Assembly (NCBI GenBank): GCA_963732655.1
Contig: CAVTAI010000001.1
Location: 310,001-374,000, forward strand
Origin: CAVTWS01 sp963732655
GTDB taxonomy: Bacteria > Actinomycetota > Acidimicrobiia > Acidimicrobiales > SHLQ01
Length of the DNA stretch: 64,000 nucleotides
Reading direction: 5' to 3'
Below, in pieces: positions 26,581-34,838 of the stretch. Each line of letters opens with the position of its first letter. Position 1 is the first letter of the stretch. The notes beneath the pieces are model-generated. The model had not been told where the DNA came from, searched no databases, and saw nothing but the letters and a program-made list of their open reading frames with translations. The translations under genes and the position numbers were made by a program.

Positions 26581-28327
26581 CTAGAGGTATTGACCGGGGG
26601 CGACGCGCTCGATGGCCTTGCCGCCCTCGACCCGCTCGTGCCGATTGATGAGGGTACGCACGAAGACGATGCGCTCGCCCTTCTTGCCCGAGATCTTCGC
26701 CCAGTCATCGGGGTTGGTCGTATTGGGCAGGTCCTCGTGCTCCTTGAACTCCTGATGCACGGAGGCCACCAGGTCCTCCGGTCGGAGCCCCTTGGGCCCG
26801 CCGGCGAGGAACCGCTTGATCGCCACCTTCTTGGCGCGCCGCACGATGTTTTCGATCATGGCGCCCGAGGAGAAGTCGCGGAAGTACATGGTCTCCTTGT
26901 CGCCGTTGGCGTAGGTGACCTCGAGGAACCGGGTCTGGTCGTCGGCCTTGTACATCTCGCCGACGGCGGCGTCGATCATGGCCAACACCGCCTTGTGGCG
27001 CTCGCCGCCGCCCACGCCGGCCACGACGCCCTCGTCGATCGGGAGGTCCGAGGTCAGGTAACGGGCGAAGATGGACACCGCGGCCACTTCGTCCGGACGC
27101 TCGATCTTGATCTTCACGTCGAGCCGGCCGGGCCGCAAGATGGCGGGATCGATGAGGTCCTCACGGTTGGAGGCGCCGATCACGATCACATTGCGCAAGG
27201 TCTCCACGCCGTCGATCTCGGCCAGCAGCTGCGGCACGATGGTCGACTCGATGTCGGAGCTGATGCCGGTGCCTCGGGTGCGGAACAGCGATTCCATCTC
27301 GTCGAAGAAGACGATGACCGGCCAGCCCTGTTCGGACTTCTCCCGAGCCCGTTGGAAGACGAGGCGGATCTGGCGTTCCGTCTCTCCCACGTACTTGTTG
27401 AGCAGCTCGGGGCCTTTGACGTTGAGGAAGTAGCTCTTGGCATCCTGGTCGCCGGTGACCTCGGCGATCTTGCGGGCCAGGGAGTTGGCCACCGCCTTGG
27501 CGATCAGGGTCTTGCCGCAACCGGGTGGGCCGTAGAGCAGGATGCCCTTCGGGGCCGGCAGCGAGAACTCGGCGAACAGCTCCTGGTGGAGGAACGGCAG
27601 CTCGACGGCGTCCATGATCTGCTCGATCTGCTCGTCGAGGCCGCCGATGTCGCTGTAGGCGATGTCCGGGACCTCTTCGAGGACCAGCTCCTCGACCTCG
27701 GGCCGGGGCAGGCGTTCGAGCAACATGCCGGTGCGTGAGTCCATCAGGACGGTGTCGCCGCTGCGCAGCGCGGAACCGACCAGCGCCGCCGACAGCTCGA
27801 CCACCCGCTCCTCGTCGGCTCGACCGCGCGACCATGGCCCGGAGACCGTCGGCCATGACCTCGCGGACCACGACGACCTCGCCCGATCGTTCGCTGCCTC
27901 GGGCCAAGATGACGCTGAAGCTCTCGTTGAGCGCGACCTCCTGCCCGATCACCACACCATCGGCGACGTCGGGGTGCACCGTGACCCGCAGCTTTCGGCC
28001 CGAGCTGAACACATCCACCGTGCTGTCGTCGTTGAGGCCGACGACCGTGCCGTAGGCGGCCGGCGGTTGGGTGAGTTTGTCGACCTCGTCCCGGAGGGCT
28101 GCGATGTGCTCACGTGCCTCGCGCAGGGTGTAGGTGAGCCGCTCGTTCTGCGAGACGGCCTGGGCGAGTTGTCCCTTGACCTCGAGCAGGCGCTCCTCGA
28201 GGGTCCGCACGCGTTTGGGCGCGTCTTGAAGGCGGCGTCGAAGGGTCGCGATCTCGTCTTCGAGCTCGGCCAGCCGCGCACCCAGTTCTGCGGCGTTCAG
28301 GTTCTGTTCGCTGGGCTCAGCCACCAT
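26581..28327 (-). CDS. mpa: Mpa/ARC, proteasomal AAA+ ATPase, frame broken near 27827
   Basis: The ring ATPase that recognises pupylated proteins, unfolds them and feeds the 20S proteasome. From ATG 28327 there is an N-terminal coiled coil ('LARLAELEDEIATLRRRL'-type heptads) that binds Pup, an OB domain ('TVDVFSSGRKLRV', 'GQEVALNESFSVI'), then after a frame change the AAA domain with Walker A GPPGCGKT, 'FFDEMESLF' and pore loop 'YVGETER'. The C-terminus is GQYL, the motif that docks on the proteasome alpha ring. The frame changes between 'GLRAMVAR' and 'GRADEERVVELS'; two bases missing (or one extra) in the CGCGCG run at 27824-27830 would give about 582 aa, the normal size. First gene of the mpa-dop-pup-prcBA unit. 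Confidence 0.93.
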
Positions 28328-28522
28328 GGTCCTCGGCGTCGGTCGACTCTTTCTGCACCCTACACGCCGGCCTCCTCGCCCAGACCGCTCACGTCGACGC
28401 CTGGTGGGCCGATGGGAACGAACCGGACTGAAATGCACGGCAGTCGCCGGTTTTCTCGGCCCGAGCGGCTCGGACCATGAAACCTGGTCGCTACAATCAC
28501 CTCTGACCGCCGACCCACCGGG

Positions 28523-28528
28523 TAGCGT
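28523..28528 (+). promoter_or_regulatory. -10 box upstream of the ferredoxin gene
   Basis: TAGCGT about 92 nt before the ATG at 28626. The ~300-nt gap between mpa and the ferredoxin also holds the mpa -10 (TAGGGT on the minus strand, 28357-28362). Confidence 0.4.
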
Positions 28529-28625
28529 CTGCGCCACTGGCGCCCCCGCCCACGAGTGTGCCGGCCCCCGATCAGCAACGATCGGCCCCTGATCTCACGT
28601 ACACCCAACGAATGCGAGAACAACG

Positions 28626-28862
28626 ATGAAGGTCTGGATCGACCAGGATCTCTGCACCGGTGACGGCCTCTGTGAAGAGATCGCTCCCGATGTCTTCACC
28701 TTGCTCGACGATGGCCTGGCCTACGTCAAAGAGGGCGCCAAAGTCTTCTCCGATCCGGGTGGCCCCGAAGGCCTGGCCAGCGTCCCCGCCGGCCAGGAAG
28801 AGGCCGTGATCGAGTCCGCCGAGGAATGCCCCGGCGAGTGCATCTTCATCGAGATCGACTGA
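28626..28862 (+). CDS. Small ferredoxin
   Basis: A 78-aa ferredoxin of the short single-cluster type. Cysteines are at 'DLCTGDGLC' (residues 9-15 region) and the C-terminal 'CPGECIFIEI', the pattern of 3Fe-4S or 4Fe-4S ferredoxins that donate electrons to cytochromes P450 and other oxidoreductases in actinobacteria. The first position uses C-x5-C spacing, which favours a 3Fe-4S cluster. No redox partner gene is adjacent. It stands alone on the plus strand between two minus-strand operons, with a strong terminator 26 nt downstream. Confidence 0.9.
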   Translation: MKVWIDQDLCTGDGLCEEIAPDVFTLLDDGLAYVKEGAKVFSDPGGPEGLASVPAGQEEAVIESAEECPGECIFIEID

Positions 28863-28887
28863 CCTCGGTCTCACCAGTTCGCTGACC

Positions 28888-28915
28888 GGACGGCCGTGGG
28901 CAACCACGGCCGTCT
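28888..28915. terminator. Bidirectional terminator between the ferredoxin gene and trmI
   Basis: An 11-bp perfect stem (28889-28899 with 28904-28914, GACGGCCGTGG / CCACGGCCGTC) closed by a GCAA tetraloop and extended by a G-U pair. It is located between the converging ends of the ferredoxin gene (28862) and trmI (28965). Confidence 0.88.
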
Positions 28916-28964
28916 GTCGCGTCCGGGCTCGGAGCGTCCGCCGGAGGCGAGCACGCCCGAACGG

Positions 28965-29753
28965 CTAACCGACGTCGTCGGGGTCACCGAGGAGCCGACC
29001 CCACGTGAGGAACGCCGTGTGGGCGACCATGCGGTGGTCGGGCCGCACGGCCTGGCCCTCGACGTGCCAGCCTCGGTGGAGGACCTCGATCGTCTCCGCC
29101 ATACCGAAGGGGCTTTCCTCGAGCGCCTCCCGCAGACGCATGACCTGGGTGATGCTCGGTGTGTAGGCGAGGAAGATGCCCCCGCGTCGCAGCGCTCGCG
29201 TGGCGTGGGGTACCACCTGCCACGGCTCGGGCAGATCGAGCACCACCCGATCGAGGTTGCGTTCGTCGATCCCGCCGTAGACGTCGCGTACGGCGACGTC
29301 ATAGCGGTCGAGGACCCCTTCCCCGAGGAAGCTCTGCACGTTCTCGACCGCCCGTTGGGCGAAGTCGTCGCGGATCTCGTAGCCCGAGATGACCGCACCG
29401 GCGCGGAGCAACGTCATCGACAGGGCGCCCGAGCCGAGGCCCGATTCCAGCACCCGGAGGCCGGGCCTGATGTCCGCCAGCATGAGGATGGCGCCGAGGT
29501 CTTTGGGGTAGATCACCTGGGCGCCGCGGGGCATCTTCAAGATGAAGTCGTTGAGCGAGGGCCGGACGGCGAGGAAGGCCGCGCCGCGGGTCGACTTGTG
29601 CTCGATGCCTTCCTCGGCGCCGATGATCGTGTCGTGGGGCAAGACACCGGTGTGGCTGTGGAACTCACCACCCTCGGTCAGTCGGATCAGATAGCGGCGA
29701 CGTTTGCGGTCGATGAGCAGGACCTGCTCGCCGGCTCGGAACACGGCATTCAC
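28965..29753 (-). CDS. trmI: TrmI, tRNA (adenine-58-N1) methyltransferase
   Basis: A 262-aa SAM-dependent methyltransferase that makes m1A58 in the T-loop of tRNAs. The N-terminal beta domain is followed by 'KMPRGAQVIYPKDLGAIL' (typical TrmI entry block), the SAM-binding 'RVLESGLGSGALSMTLL', 'DRVVLDLPEPWQVV' with the catalytic Asp-Pro region, and 'FLAYTPSITQVMRL'. Length fits bacterial TrmI. GTG start overlapping the ttuA-like gene by 4 nt. Linkage to the proteasome genes is also seen in mycobacteria. Pairing with a tRNA T-loop thiolase (next gene, acting on position 54) makes this a T-loop modification unit. Confidence 0.93.
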   Translation of the reverse strand: MNAVFRAGEQVLLIDRKRRRYLIRLTEGGEFHSHTGVLPHDTIIGAEEGIEHKSTRGAAFLAVRPSLNDFILKMPRGAQVIYPKDLGAILMLADIRPGLRVLESGLGSGALSMTLLRAGAVISGYEIRDDFAQRAVENVQSFLGEGVLDRYDVAVRDVYGGIDERNLDRVVLDLPEPWQVVPHATRALRRGGIFLAYTPSITQVMRLREALEESPFGMAETIEVLHRGWHVEGQAVRPDHRMVAHTAFLTWGRLLGDPDDVG

Positions 29754-30712
29754 GACTGGCCTCCCGGGCGTCGACGCTTCAGATTGATCGGTTGCGGGGC
29801 GGTGGCCCGCTCGACGAGGCGACAGAACGCGGACACCTCACCCGCACTCGGGGCGCCACATCGTTCGCACACACCCAGCACCACGCCGCAGGCTCCGTCC
29901 GGATCATCGATCGGGGCGGATCGGAATCGCTCCGCGGCCCGGTCCAGGAACCCGAAGTAGAAGGCGTGTTTGGCTCCCGGTGACCCGACTTCCACGTCGT
30001 TCAGCATGTCCTTGTACCCGAGGTGCCGGTTGCCGGCCGCCATCGGGCACTCGTCGAGCACGTAGTCGATGCCGAGCAGCACGCAGTACGCCGCGGTTTC
30101 TCGTTCGCCGAGGCGAACGAGCGGCTTGACCTTGCGGGGGAAACCGCCGCGGGCCGGCAGCACCGGCATCTGGCGGGCCAGGTACTCGACCTGCCAGTGG
30201 AGGACGTTGCCGAACAGCACGGCCGCCTCGTCATCGAGGTTGTGGCCGGTGGCCAGCGCGTCGTACCCGCCGTCGATCGCCGCCTGATCGAACAGGTGGC
30301 GTTTGGAGAGTCCGCACGCCGAGCACGGTGCTCGCCTCGCCGCTTTGGAGCCGTTCGGGACATCGAACCCGTGGTCACGCCGGAGGTCGGCGACGATCAG
30401 TGGTCGGGACCGGCTGTCGGCGAAGCGGCGGGCGTATCCGAGTGACTCGTCGCTGTAGTCATCGATCCCGAGTCCGACGTAGAACCCGTCGGTCTCGTAG
30501 CCGAGCGCGAGCAGCATGTCCCACAGGGCCAAGGAATCCTTCCCCCCCGACACGGCCACCAGCACCCGTTCGCCCGGGCTGAGCATCGAGAACTGGTCGA
30601 TCGACTTGGCCACCTGGTCTCGGCAGTGGCGAATGAAGTGCTCGGAGCAGAATCCGGCGTTGTGACGTCGGATCTCCACCGAGGCCGGACCCCGGCAGAC
30701 CTGGCACTTCAC
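29750..30712 (-). CDS. TtuA-like tRNA 2-thiolation enzyme (PP-loop ATPase)
   Basis: About 320 aa from the GTG at 30712 (VKCQVCRGPASVEI). The PP-loop SGGKDS is at residues 55-60. There is an N-terminal zinc site (C3, C6, C22, H25), a central 'PCSACGLSKR' cysteine motif for an Fe-S cluster, 'ATGHNLDDEAAVLFGN', and a C-terminal zinc finger ('CERC...FC'). This is the layout of TtuA/TtcA-group enzymes; TtuA puts sulfur on ribothymidine-54 using the ubiquitin-like carrier TtuB. The adjacent gene encodes such a carrier, supporting TtuA over TtcA. It overlaps trmI (m1A58), and s2T54/m1A58 are neighbouring T-loop modifications linked to thermal stability. Confidence 0.85.
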   Translation of the reverse strand: MKCQVCRGPASVEIRRHNAGFCSEHFIRHCRDQVAKSIDQFSMLSPGERVLVAVSGGKDSLALWDMLLALGYETDGFYVGLGIDDYSDESLGYARRFADSRSRPLIVADLRRDHGFDVPNGSKAARRAPCSACGLSKRHLFDQAAIDGGYDALATGHNLDDEAAVLFGNVLHWQVEYLARQMPVLPARGGFPRKVKPLVRLGERETAAYCVLLGIDYVLDECPMAAGNRHLGYKDMLNDVEVGSPGAKHAFYFGFLDRAAERFRSAPIDDPDGACGVVLGVCERCGAPSAGEVSAFCRLVERATAPQPINLKRRRPGGQS

Positions 30713-30743
30713 GACCGACCTCCGGTGGTCCCCGCGGCGCGCG

Positions 30744-30947
30744 TCATCCGCCGGCACCGCCGGAGATCACCGGTCGGATCTCGACCACGCTGTCGGCTCG
30801 GATGGTGATCTCGCTCGTCACCAGCTCACCGTCGACGATCACCAGCACCGACTCGCGGTTGATGTCGAGATCCTTCAGGAGCTGGTGAACCTTGCGAGCC
30901 CCCTCGATGACGATCTCACGCGACGGGTTGCGGAGCTTGACGATCAC
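30744..30947 (-). CDS. TtuB-like ubiquitin-fold sulfur carrier
   Basis: A 67-aa beta-grasp protein beginning with GTG at 30947 (VIVKLRNPSREIVIEG). 'KVHQLLKDLDINRESVLVIVDGEL' is the ThiS/MoaD-like helix-strand core and the C-terminus is 'VISGGAGG', a terminal di-glycine that would be adenylated and thiocarboxylated by an E1-like enzyme. The upstream open frame is discarded because it overlaps the next gene. Next to the TtuA-like gene this is most likely its sulfur donor. In Thermus, TtuB can also be conjugated to proteins. It overlaps the preceding gene by 4 nt. No E1-like activator gene is in the window. Confidence 0.82.
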   Translation of the reverse strand: MIVKLRNPSREIVIEGARKVHQLLKDLDINRESVLVIVDGELVTSEITIRADSVVEIRPVISGGAGG

Positions 30948-31222
30948 CGTTTGCGCCGGGCCCTGCGCCCGACTCGTTTCGCGGGGCGCAGATGATCGAT
31001 CTGGTAGTGGGTACCGATCGGCACCTTCTCCGAGAACACGACCGGCGGCTCGCCTCGTTTGGTCACCTTGCCGATACCCCGCCCCAGCCGCAGCATCACG
31101 AAGACGGCCAGCCACGGTCCGCTGCCACCGAGCAGGCCCTTGCGAAGGGCGTTGTATCGAATGGTCCGTCCGAGGATGGCCTTGGGCGACATGGAACGGC
31201 GTCCTGCCGCAGCGCGAGCCAT
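30944..31222 (-). CDS. Small basic protein, unknown function
   Basis: A 92-aa protein starting at ATG 31222. It is very rich in Arg/Lys at both ends ('KRVGRRARRKR' at the C-terminus), with one moderately hydrophobic stretch ('GPWLAVFVMLRLG') in the middle. It is tightly packed between ttuB (4-nt overlap) and a small membrane-protein gene (1-nt overlap). I do not recognise a family. The basic tail may bind nucleic acid or membrane phosphate. Confidence 0.7.
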   Translation of the reverse strand: MARAAAGRRSMSPKAILGRTIRYNALRKGLLGGSGPWLAVFVMLRLGRGIGKVTKRGEPPVVFSEKVPIGTHYQIDHLRPAKRVGRRARRKR

Positions 31223-31431
31223 CAGAGGCGCCGGATCTCGACGATCGTCGACTTCGCTTTTCCGACCCGCTTGCCGAGCACGTAGGCGAGGATCAGGAGC
31301 AAGATGGCCAGGCCGATGCCGATCGGTACGGCCGAGCTCTTGGCCTTGGCGGCACGCTCGTCGAAGTTGCCTTGGATCTCTCGGAACTTCGACTCGATGT
31401 CGTCGCGGGTGATGCGGTCAGCGTTGCTCAT
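31222..31431 (-). CDS. Small single-span membrane protein
   Basis: A 69-aa protein: a soluble helical N-terminus (1-35, 'RDDIESKFREIQGNFDERAAKAKSSA') and one membrane helix ('IGIGLAILLLILAYVLG') with a positively charged C-terminus. It overlaps its neighbours on both sides by 1-14 nt, so it is part of the dacB-to-trmI gene train. The role is unknown; such proteins are common beside holin-like proteins in actinobacteria. Confidence 0.75.
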   Translation of the reverse strand: MSNADRITRDDIESKFREIQGNFDERAAKAKSSAVPIGIGLAILLLILAYVLGKRVGKAKSTIVEIRRL

Positions 31432-31735
31432 CGTCGATCCCCTTCATGATGCGCACCCCGATCAGGCCCATGGCGAGGCCGATGGCGATCAGGATGATGA
31501 CGTACGGTACGAACGACCAGTTGCCGTCGAACGTGTCGGCCGCTTCGGCTTGGATGGCCCGGAGACCACCGAGGGCGAGCAGGAGCAGCCCGAGGCCGAG
31601 GAACAAGGCGCCGGCCAGGCCCAGACCGACGAATCGCCCGACGTTGCGAAGTGGGCCGACGAGTTCCTGGCGCGCGTACGCCTTGACGATTTCGCTGACA
31701 TCGCCGATCCCGTTGCCACCTTGACTCCTGCTCAC
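31418..31735 (-). CDS. Holin-like/phage-holin-family membrane protein
   Basis: About 105 aa from the GTG at 31735 (VSRSQGGNGIGDVSEIVKAYARQE); an upstream in-frame GTG at 31804 is also possible. After a helical head 'VKAYARQELVGPLRNVGRFV' come two membrane helices ('LGLAGALFLGLGLLLLALGG' and 'FVPYVIILIAIGLAMGL'). This 'putative actinobacterial holin / phage holin family' shape is a common chromosomal membrane protein, and is not evidence of a prophage. Overlap with the next gene is 14 nt. Function unknown. Confidence 0.65.
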   Translation of the reverse strand: MSRSQGGNGIGDVSEIVKAYARQELVGPLRNVGRFVGLGLAGALFLGLGLLLLALGGLRAIQAEAADTFDGNWSFVPYVIILIAIGLAMGLIGVRIMKGIDDEQR

Positions 31736-31923
31736 CTGGCCCCGTGTCCCTTCGTCTTCAGACTGGTCGTGTCGGTCTGGTCGTCTCGGTCTCGCTGGAC
31801 CCACGGGCGCGTGCGCCCGATCCGAACGCCGCCGGCCCTGGCCGTTGGAAGCTCACGCTAGCCGATGTGACTTCGTTCCCATCCACCGAGGGAGCGTCCG
31901 GCCCCTCCCTCGGTTCGGTGGGC

Positions 31924-32580
31924 TCACAACTGGTCGCGGCGGGCCTCCAAGACGAGAAGTTCCTCGGTCAAGAGCTCCGCGAGCAGCCCGACCTGGCCGG
32001 CTCGGGTCGGCACTCCGAGAACCTGCTGACGATCATGGGGACCGAGCGGAGCCCGGTTGGCGACGGTGTCGATCCGGCCCGGGAGGTCGTCAGGAAGGTC
32101 GAACGTCGCCGGCGCCACGGCGGCTCCGAGTTCCGACGCGAGCGCCAGGACCGAACGCAGTTGAGCTACGAGCCCGACCACGGGATCGGCCAGCGATTCG
32201 AGGCTCTCGGCGTCGTCATAGGGATACGGGTCGACGATCGCGGACGGGTAGGGATCGTCGGGGAGCCATTCGTGGACCCGGAACCGGCTGGCGCCCACGG
32301 CCAGCAGGGACAACCGGCCGCCGGCCAGCTGGTCCGCCCTCACGACGACGGCCAGGGTCCCGATCATCGACCGATGGTCACCACCGCCGACCTCGCTGCC
32401 GCGCTCGATGAGCGTCACCCCGAACTGACCGTCGGTGGTGAAGATCTCCTGCATCATCACCAGATAGCGGGGCTCGAAGACCCGCAGCGGCAACATCCCG
32501 CCCGGAAGGAGGACGCTGCCCAGCGGGAACATGCGCAGCGTCGCTCCCGGGTCGACCACCGGCAGGATCAATTCGCTCAT
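31924..32580 (-). CDS. Lon N-terminal (substrate-binding) domain protein
   Basis: A 218-aa stand-alone LON-N domain protein with no ATPase or protease part. The start 'LRMFPLGSVLLPGGMLPLRVFEPRYLVMM' is the LON N-domain signature ('LP-x-FPLG...P-x-LPLRIFE-x-RY'), followed by 'FGVTLIERGSEVGGG' and a helical C-terminal half. Such proteins are widespread and of unknown role, possibly substrate binding or small-molecule sensing. ATG at 32580 overlaps the dacB stop (ATGA). The open frame continues upstream inside dacB but is out of frame with it and is discounted. Confidence 0.88.
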   Translation of the reverse strand: MSELILPVVDPGATLRMFPLGSVLLPGGMLPLRVFEPRYLVMMQEIFTTDGQFGVTLIERGSEVGGGDHRSMIGTLAVVVRADQLAGGRLSLLAVGASRFRVHEWLPDDPYPSAIVDPYPYDDAESLESLADPVVGLVAQLRSVLALASELGAAVAPATFDLPDDLPGRIDTVANRAPLGPHDRQQVLGVPTRAGQVGLLAELLTEELLVLEARRDQL

Positions 32581-34004
32581 CCGGCCGTCACCGGTTGAGG
32601 ACCGATGGCAGAAAGGTCGACCCCGGATGGGAATGCCGCCAACGCTTCGACCACGGCGTCCTGCCAGGGCACCGCCTCGCTCGCGAAGTCGATGTTCTCC
32701 CGGTTCGCGATCATGGCGAAGGTCAACACGCTGCCCGTGGGGACGTCGAGGAAGCCGGCGAGCGCCGTGGAGTCCCTCAGACTGCCGGTCTTGGCGCGGA
32801 GGCGTCCCTCGATGTCGGTGTCGACGTACCGACCCTCCAACGTGCCGCGAACCCCAGCGATGGCGAGGCCATCGGCGATCGGCGAACCAGGCGCCGCGTC
32901 TTCGAGGATCGACAGGAGGAGGTCGCAACCGACGTGATCCTCGGCGGCGAGGCCGGAGCCGTCGACGACGACTGTGGTGGCGTCGGTTTGGTAGGTCTGC
33001 CGGATCCACTCGGTTACCGCCGCCGCGCCCGCTTGTGAGGTGCCTGCTCCCCCGGTCCGGAATCCGATCTCTTTGAGGATCAGCTCGGCCGTGGCGTTGT
33101 CGCTGTTCGAGAGCATGTCGGCGAGGATGGCCTCCAGGCTCGGGCTGTCGATGCGAGCGACATCGACCGAGTCGGGATCGGCCACCGCGGCGCCGGGCGA
33201 CCCGCTGATGGCCACCCCTCGGGCTTCGAGCAGATCGTCGAACACGGCGGCCGCCTGAGTCGCTGGATTGTCGGCCGGAGTGGCGAACGGGCGAACCGGA
33301 TCCTCGGCCGGGAACTCGGCGAAGCTGTCGTTCACCGTCAACGCCGACAACGGCCCGGTCTGGTTCTGCTCGGCGTAGCGCTCCGGCCAGACCGCGACAT
33401 ACCGCTCGGCGTCGAAGCGAGACTCGTCACCCAGCACCGCCCCCCTGATCTCGCTCAGTCCCGCGGCGACGACCTGATCGGCGAGGGCCTCCAGGTCGGT
33501 CGCGATCGGCGGGGAGTCGTACGCGGCGAGGTAGTCGTCCGTGGCCAACACCGGATCGCCACCGCCGACGAGCCACAAGTTGCCCTCGACAACACCATCG
33601 TCGACGAGGTCGCTGGCCCGGACCGTCGTGGTGAACGTCGTGTCGGCGCCGAGCAGGTCGAGTGCCGCCGCCGCCGTGACCAGCTTGACGGTGGAGGCCG
33701 GGGTCAAGGTGGTCGACGGATTCTGCTGGTACAGGAGGCGACCTTGATGGTCGGCCAACAGACATGAATCCGGCGGCAGCTCGCTGGCCGCCGACGCGAG
33801 CTGTTGGGCGAGAGCATCCTCAGCCGCCGGTTGTGAGATGAGCCCGGGAACGCGGCGGGCCGACATCAAGGCCGTCTGCACCGCCGGACCGGGAGTGGTC
33901 TCGGCGAAGGGCTCGGGCCGGGCGTCCCGGTCGGACCGCACGGCGGCATACCCAGACCCACCGGCGAGCGCCAGCAACAGCACCGGGATGAGGAGTCGCC
34001 GCAC
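32577..34004 (-). CDS. dacB: D-alanyl-D-alanine carboxypeptidase/endopeptidase (PBP4 type)
   Basis: A 475-aa class-C, low-molecular-mass penicillin-binding protein that trims or cleaves peptidoglycan cross-links. A signal peptide/anchor is at 1-22; the catalytic tetrad motif is STVK (Ser104 to Lys107), the second motif is SNSDN (the SxN motif in 'MLSNSDNATAE') and the third KTG in 'RAKTGSLRD'. The insert domain between motif one and two is typical of PBP4 (S13 family). GTG start at 34004 with a TAGATT -10 6 nt upstream (leaderless). It probably leads the long minus-strand operon down to trmI. Confidence 0.93.
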   Translation of the reverse strand: MRRLLIPVLLLALAGGSGYAAVRSDRDARPEPFAETTPGPAVQTALMSARRVPGLISQPAAEDALAQQLASAASELPPDSCLLADHQGRLLYQQNPSTTLTPASTVKLVTAAAALDLLGADTTFTTTVRASDLVDDGVVEGNLWLVGGGDPVLATDDYLAAYDSPPIATDLEALADQVVAAGLSEIRGAVLGDESRFDAERYVAVWPERYAEQNQTGPLSALTVNDSFAEFPAEDPVRPFATPADNPATQAAAVFDDLLEARGVAISGSPGAAVADPDSVDVARIDSPSLEAILADMLSNSDNATAELILKEIGFRTGGAGTSQAGAAAVTEWIRQTYQTDATTVVVDGSGLAAEDHVGCDLLLSILEDAAPGSPIADGLAIAGVRGTLEGRYVDTDIEGRLRAKTGSLRDSTALAGFLDVPTGSVLTFAMIANRENIDFASEAVPWQDAVVEALAAFPSGVDLSAIGPQPVTAG

Positions 34005-34010
34005 GGCGGC

Positions 34011-34016
34011 AATCTA
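34011..34016 (-). promoter_or_regulatory. -10 box of dacB (leaderless)
   Basis: TAGATT on the minus strand, 6 nt before the GTG start of dacB. It is divergent from the desaturase promoter 57 nt away. Confidence 0.5.
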
Positions 34017-34072
34017 ATGCTTTCGGTCGGTCGGGCGACCGCCGGGCTCCCGGTGGCGCGAGGTCGCGCTGC

Positions 34073-34078
34073 TATTCT
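34073..34078 (+). promoter_or_regulatory. -10 box of the desaturase gene (leaderless)
   Basis: TATTCT, 6 nt before the GTG at 34085. The transcript would begin at or near the start codon. Confidence 0.55.
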
Positions 34079-34084
34079 GGCACC

Positions 34085-34825
34085 GTGCTCTTCTCGATCC
34101 TGCTCGGCCTGGCGCTGGGCCTCGGGCTGACGATCGTGGCCAACTTCGCCACCACCGTCTACCTCCACCGCGCTCTGGCGCACCGGGCCCTCAGCGTGTC
34201 CACGCCCTTGTCGTACGTGTTCCGCTTCATGATCTGGATCATGACCGGGATCCGGCCCCGGCAATGGGCGGCGGTGCACCGCAAGCACCACGCGTTCACC
34301 GATCAACCCGAGGATCCGCACTCGCCGGCCGTGCTCGGCTGGGTGCGGGTTCAACTGACCAACGTCGCGCTCTACCGCAAGGTCGCCAACGACCGGGCCC
34401 AGGTCGACCGGTTCGCCCGGGACCTCCCGGCCACGAAGCTGGATCGATACGTCCTCGACCACGCCATCATCGGTCTGGCCATCGGAGTCGCCGCCCTTCT
34501 TCTTCTCTTCGACCCCGCCATCGCCATCACCGCCGCCGTCAGCCACGCCGTCTTCTACCTGGGCCTCAGCGGAACGGTGAACAGTGTCGGCCACACCTTC
34601 GGCAAACGCCCATATCCCAACTCGGCGACCAACCTGCAGTGGTTGGCGGTGCTGACCGCCGGTGAGGGCTTCCACAACAACCATCACGCCGCGCCCACGT
34701 CCGCCCGGTTCTCGCTCAACCGCGGCGAGTGGGACCCGTCCTGGCTTCCGATCAAGGTCCTGCGCCGGCTCGGCCTCGTTTCGATCCGCCACGAAACCCC
34801 GGTTTTCGCCCATTCGGCGAGCTGA
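34085..34825 (+). CDS. Acyl-CoA/fatty-acid delta-9 desaturase family protein
   Basis: A 246-aa membrane di-iron desaturase. The three histidine boxes are HRALAH (28-33), HRKHH (65-69) and HNNHH (197-201), with hydrophobic segments at 1-25, 45-58 and 128-165 and 'FYLGLSGTVNSVGHTFG' before the last box, as in stearoyl-CoA-type desaturases. It would introduce a double bond into acyl chains for membrane fluidity. At about 246 aa it is short and lacks a C-terminal domain such as cytochrome b5. GTG start with leaderless promoter. It is followed by the FIST gene with 13 nt between them. Confidence 0.9.
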   Translation: MLFSILLGLALGLGLTIVANFATTVYLHRALAHRALSVSTPLSYVFRFMIWIMTGIRPRQWAAVHRKHHAFTDQPEDPHSPAVLGWVRVQLTNVALYRKVANDRAQVDRFARDLPATKLDRYVLDHAIIGLAIGVAALLLLFDPAIAITAAVSHAVFYLGLSGTVNSVGHTFGKRPYPNSATNLQWLAVLTAGEGFHNNHHAAPTSARFSLNRGEWDPSWLPIKVLRRLGLVSIRHETPVFAHSAS

Positions 34826-34838
34826 AGCCGCGGCAACG

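Noticed and set aside
31418..31735. Prophage remnant suggested by the holin-like protein
   Set aside because: It is a single chromosomal membrane protein in a tightly packed housekeeping operon; no integrase, capsid, tail or lysin genes are nearby.
34662..34838. N-terminal extension of the FIST gene
   Set aside because: These codons overlap the desaturase gene and end with its stop region; the GTG at 34839 is a better start for the FIST protein.
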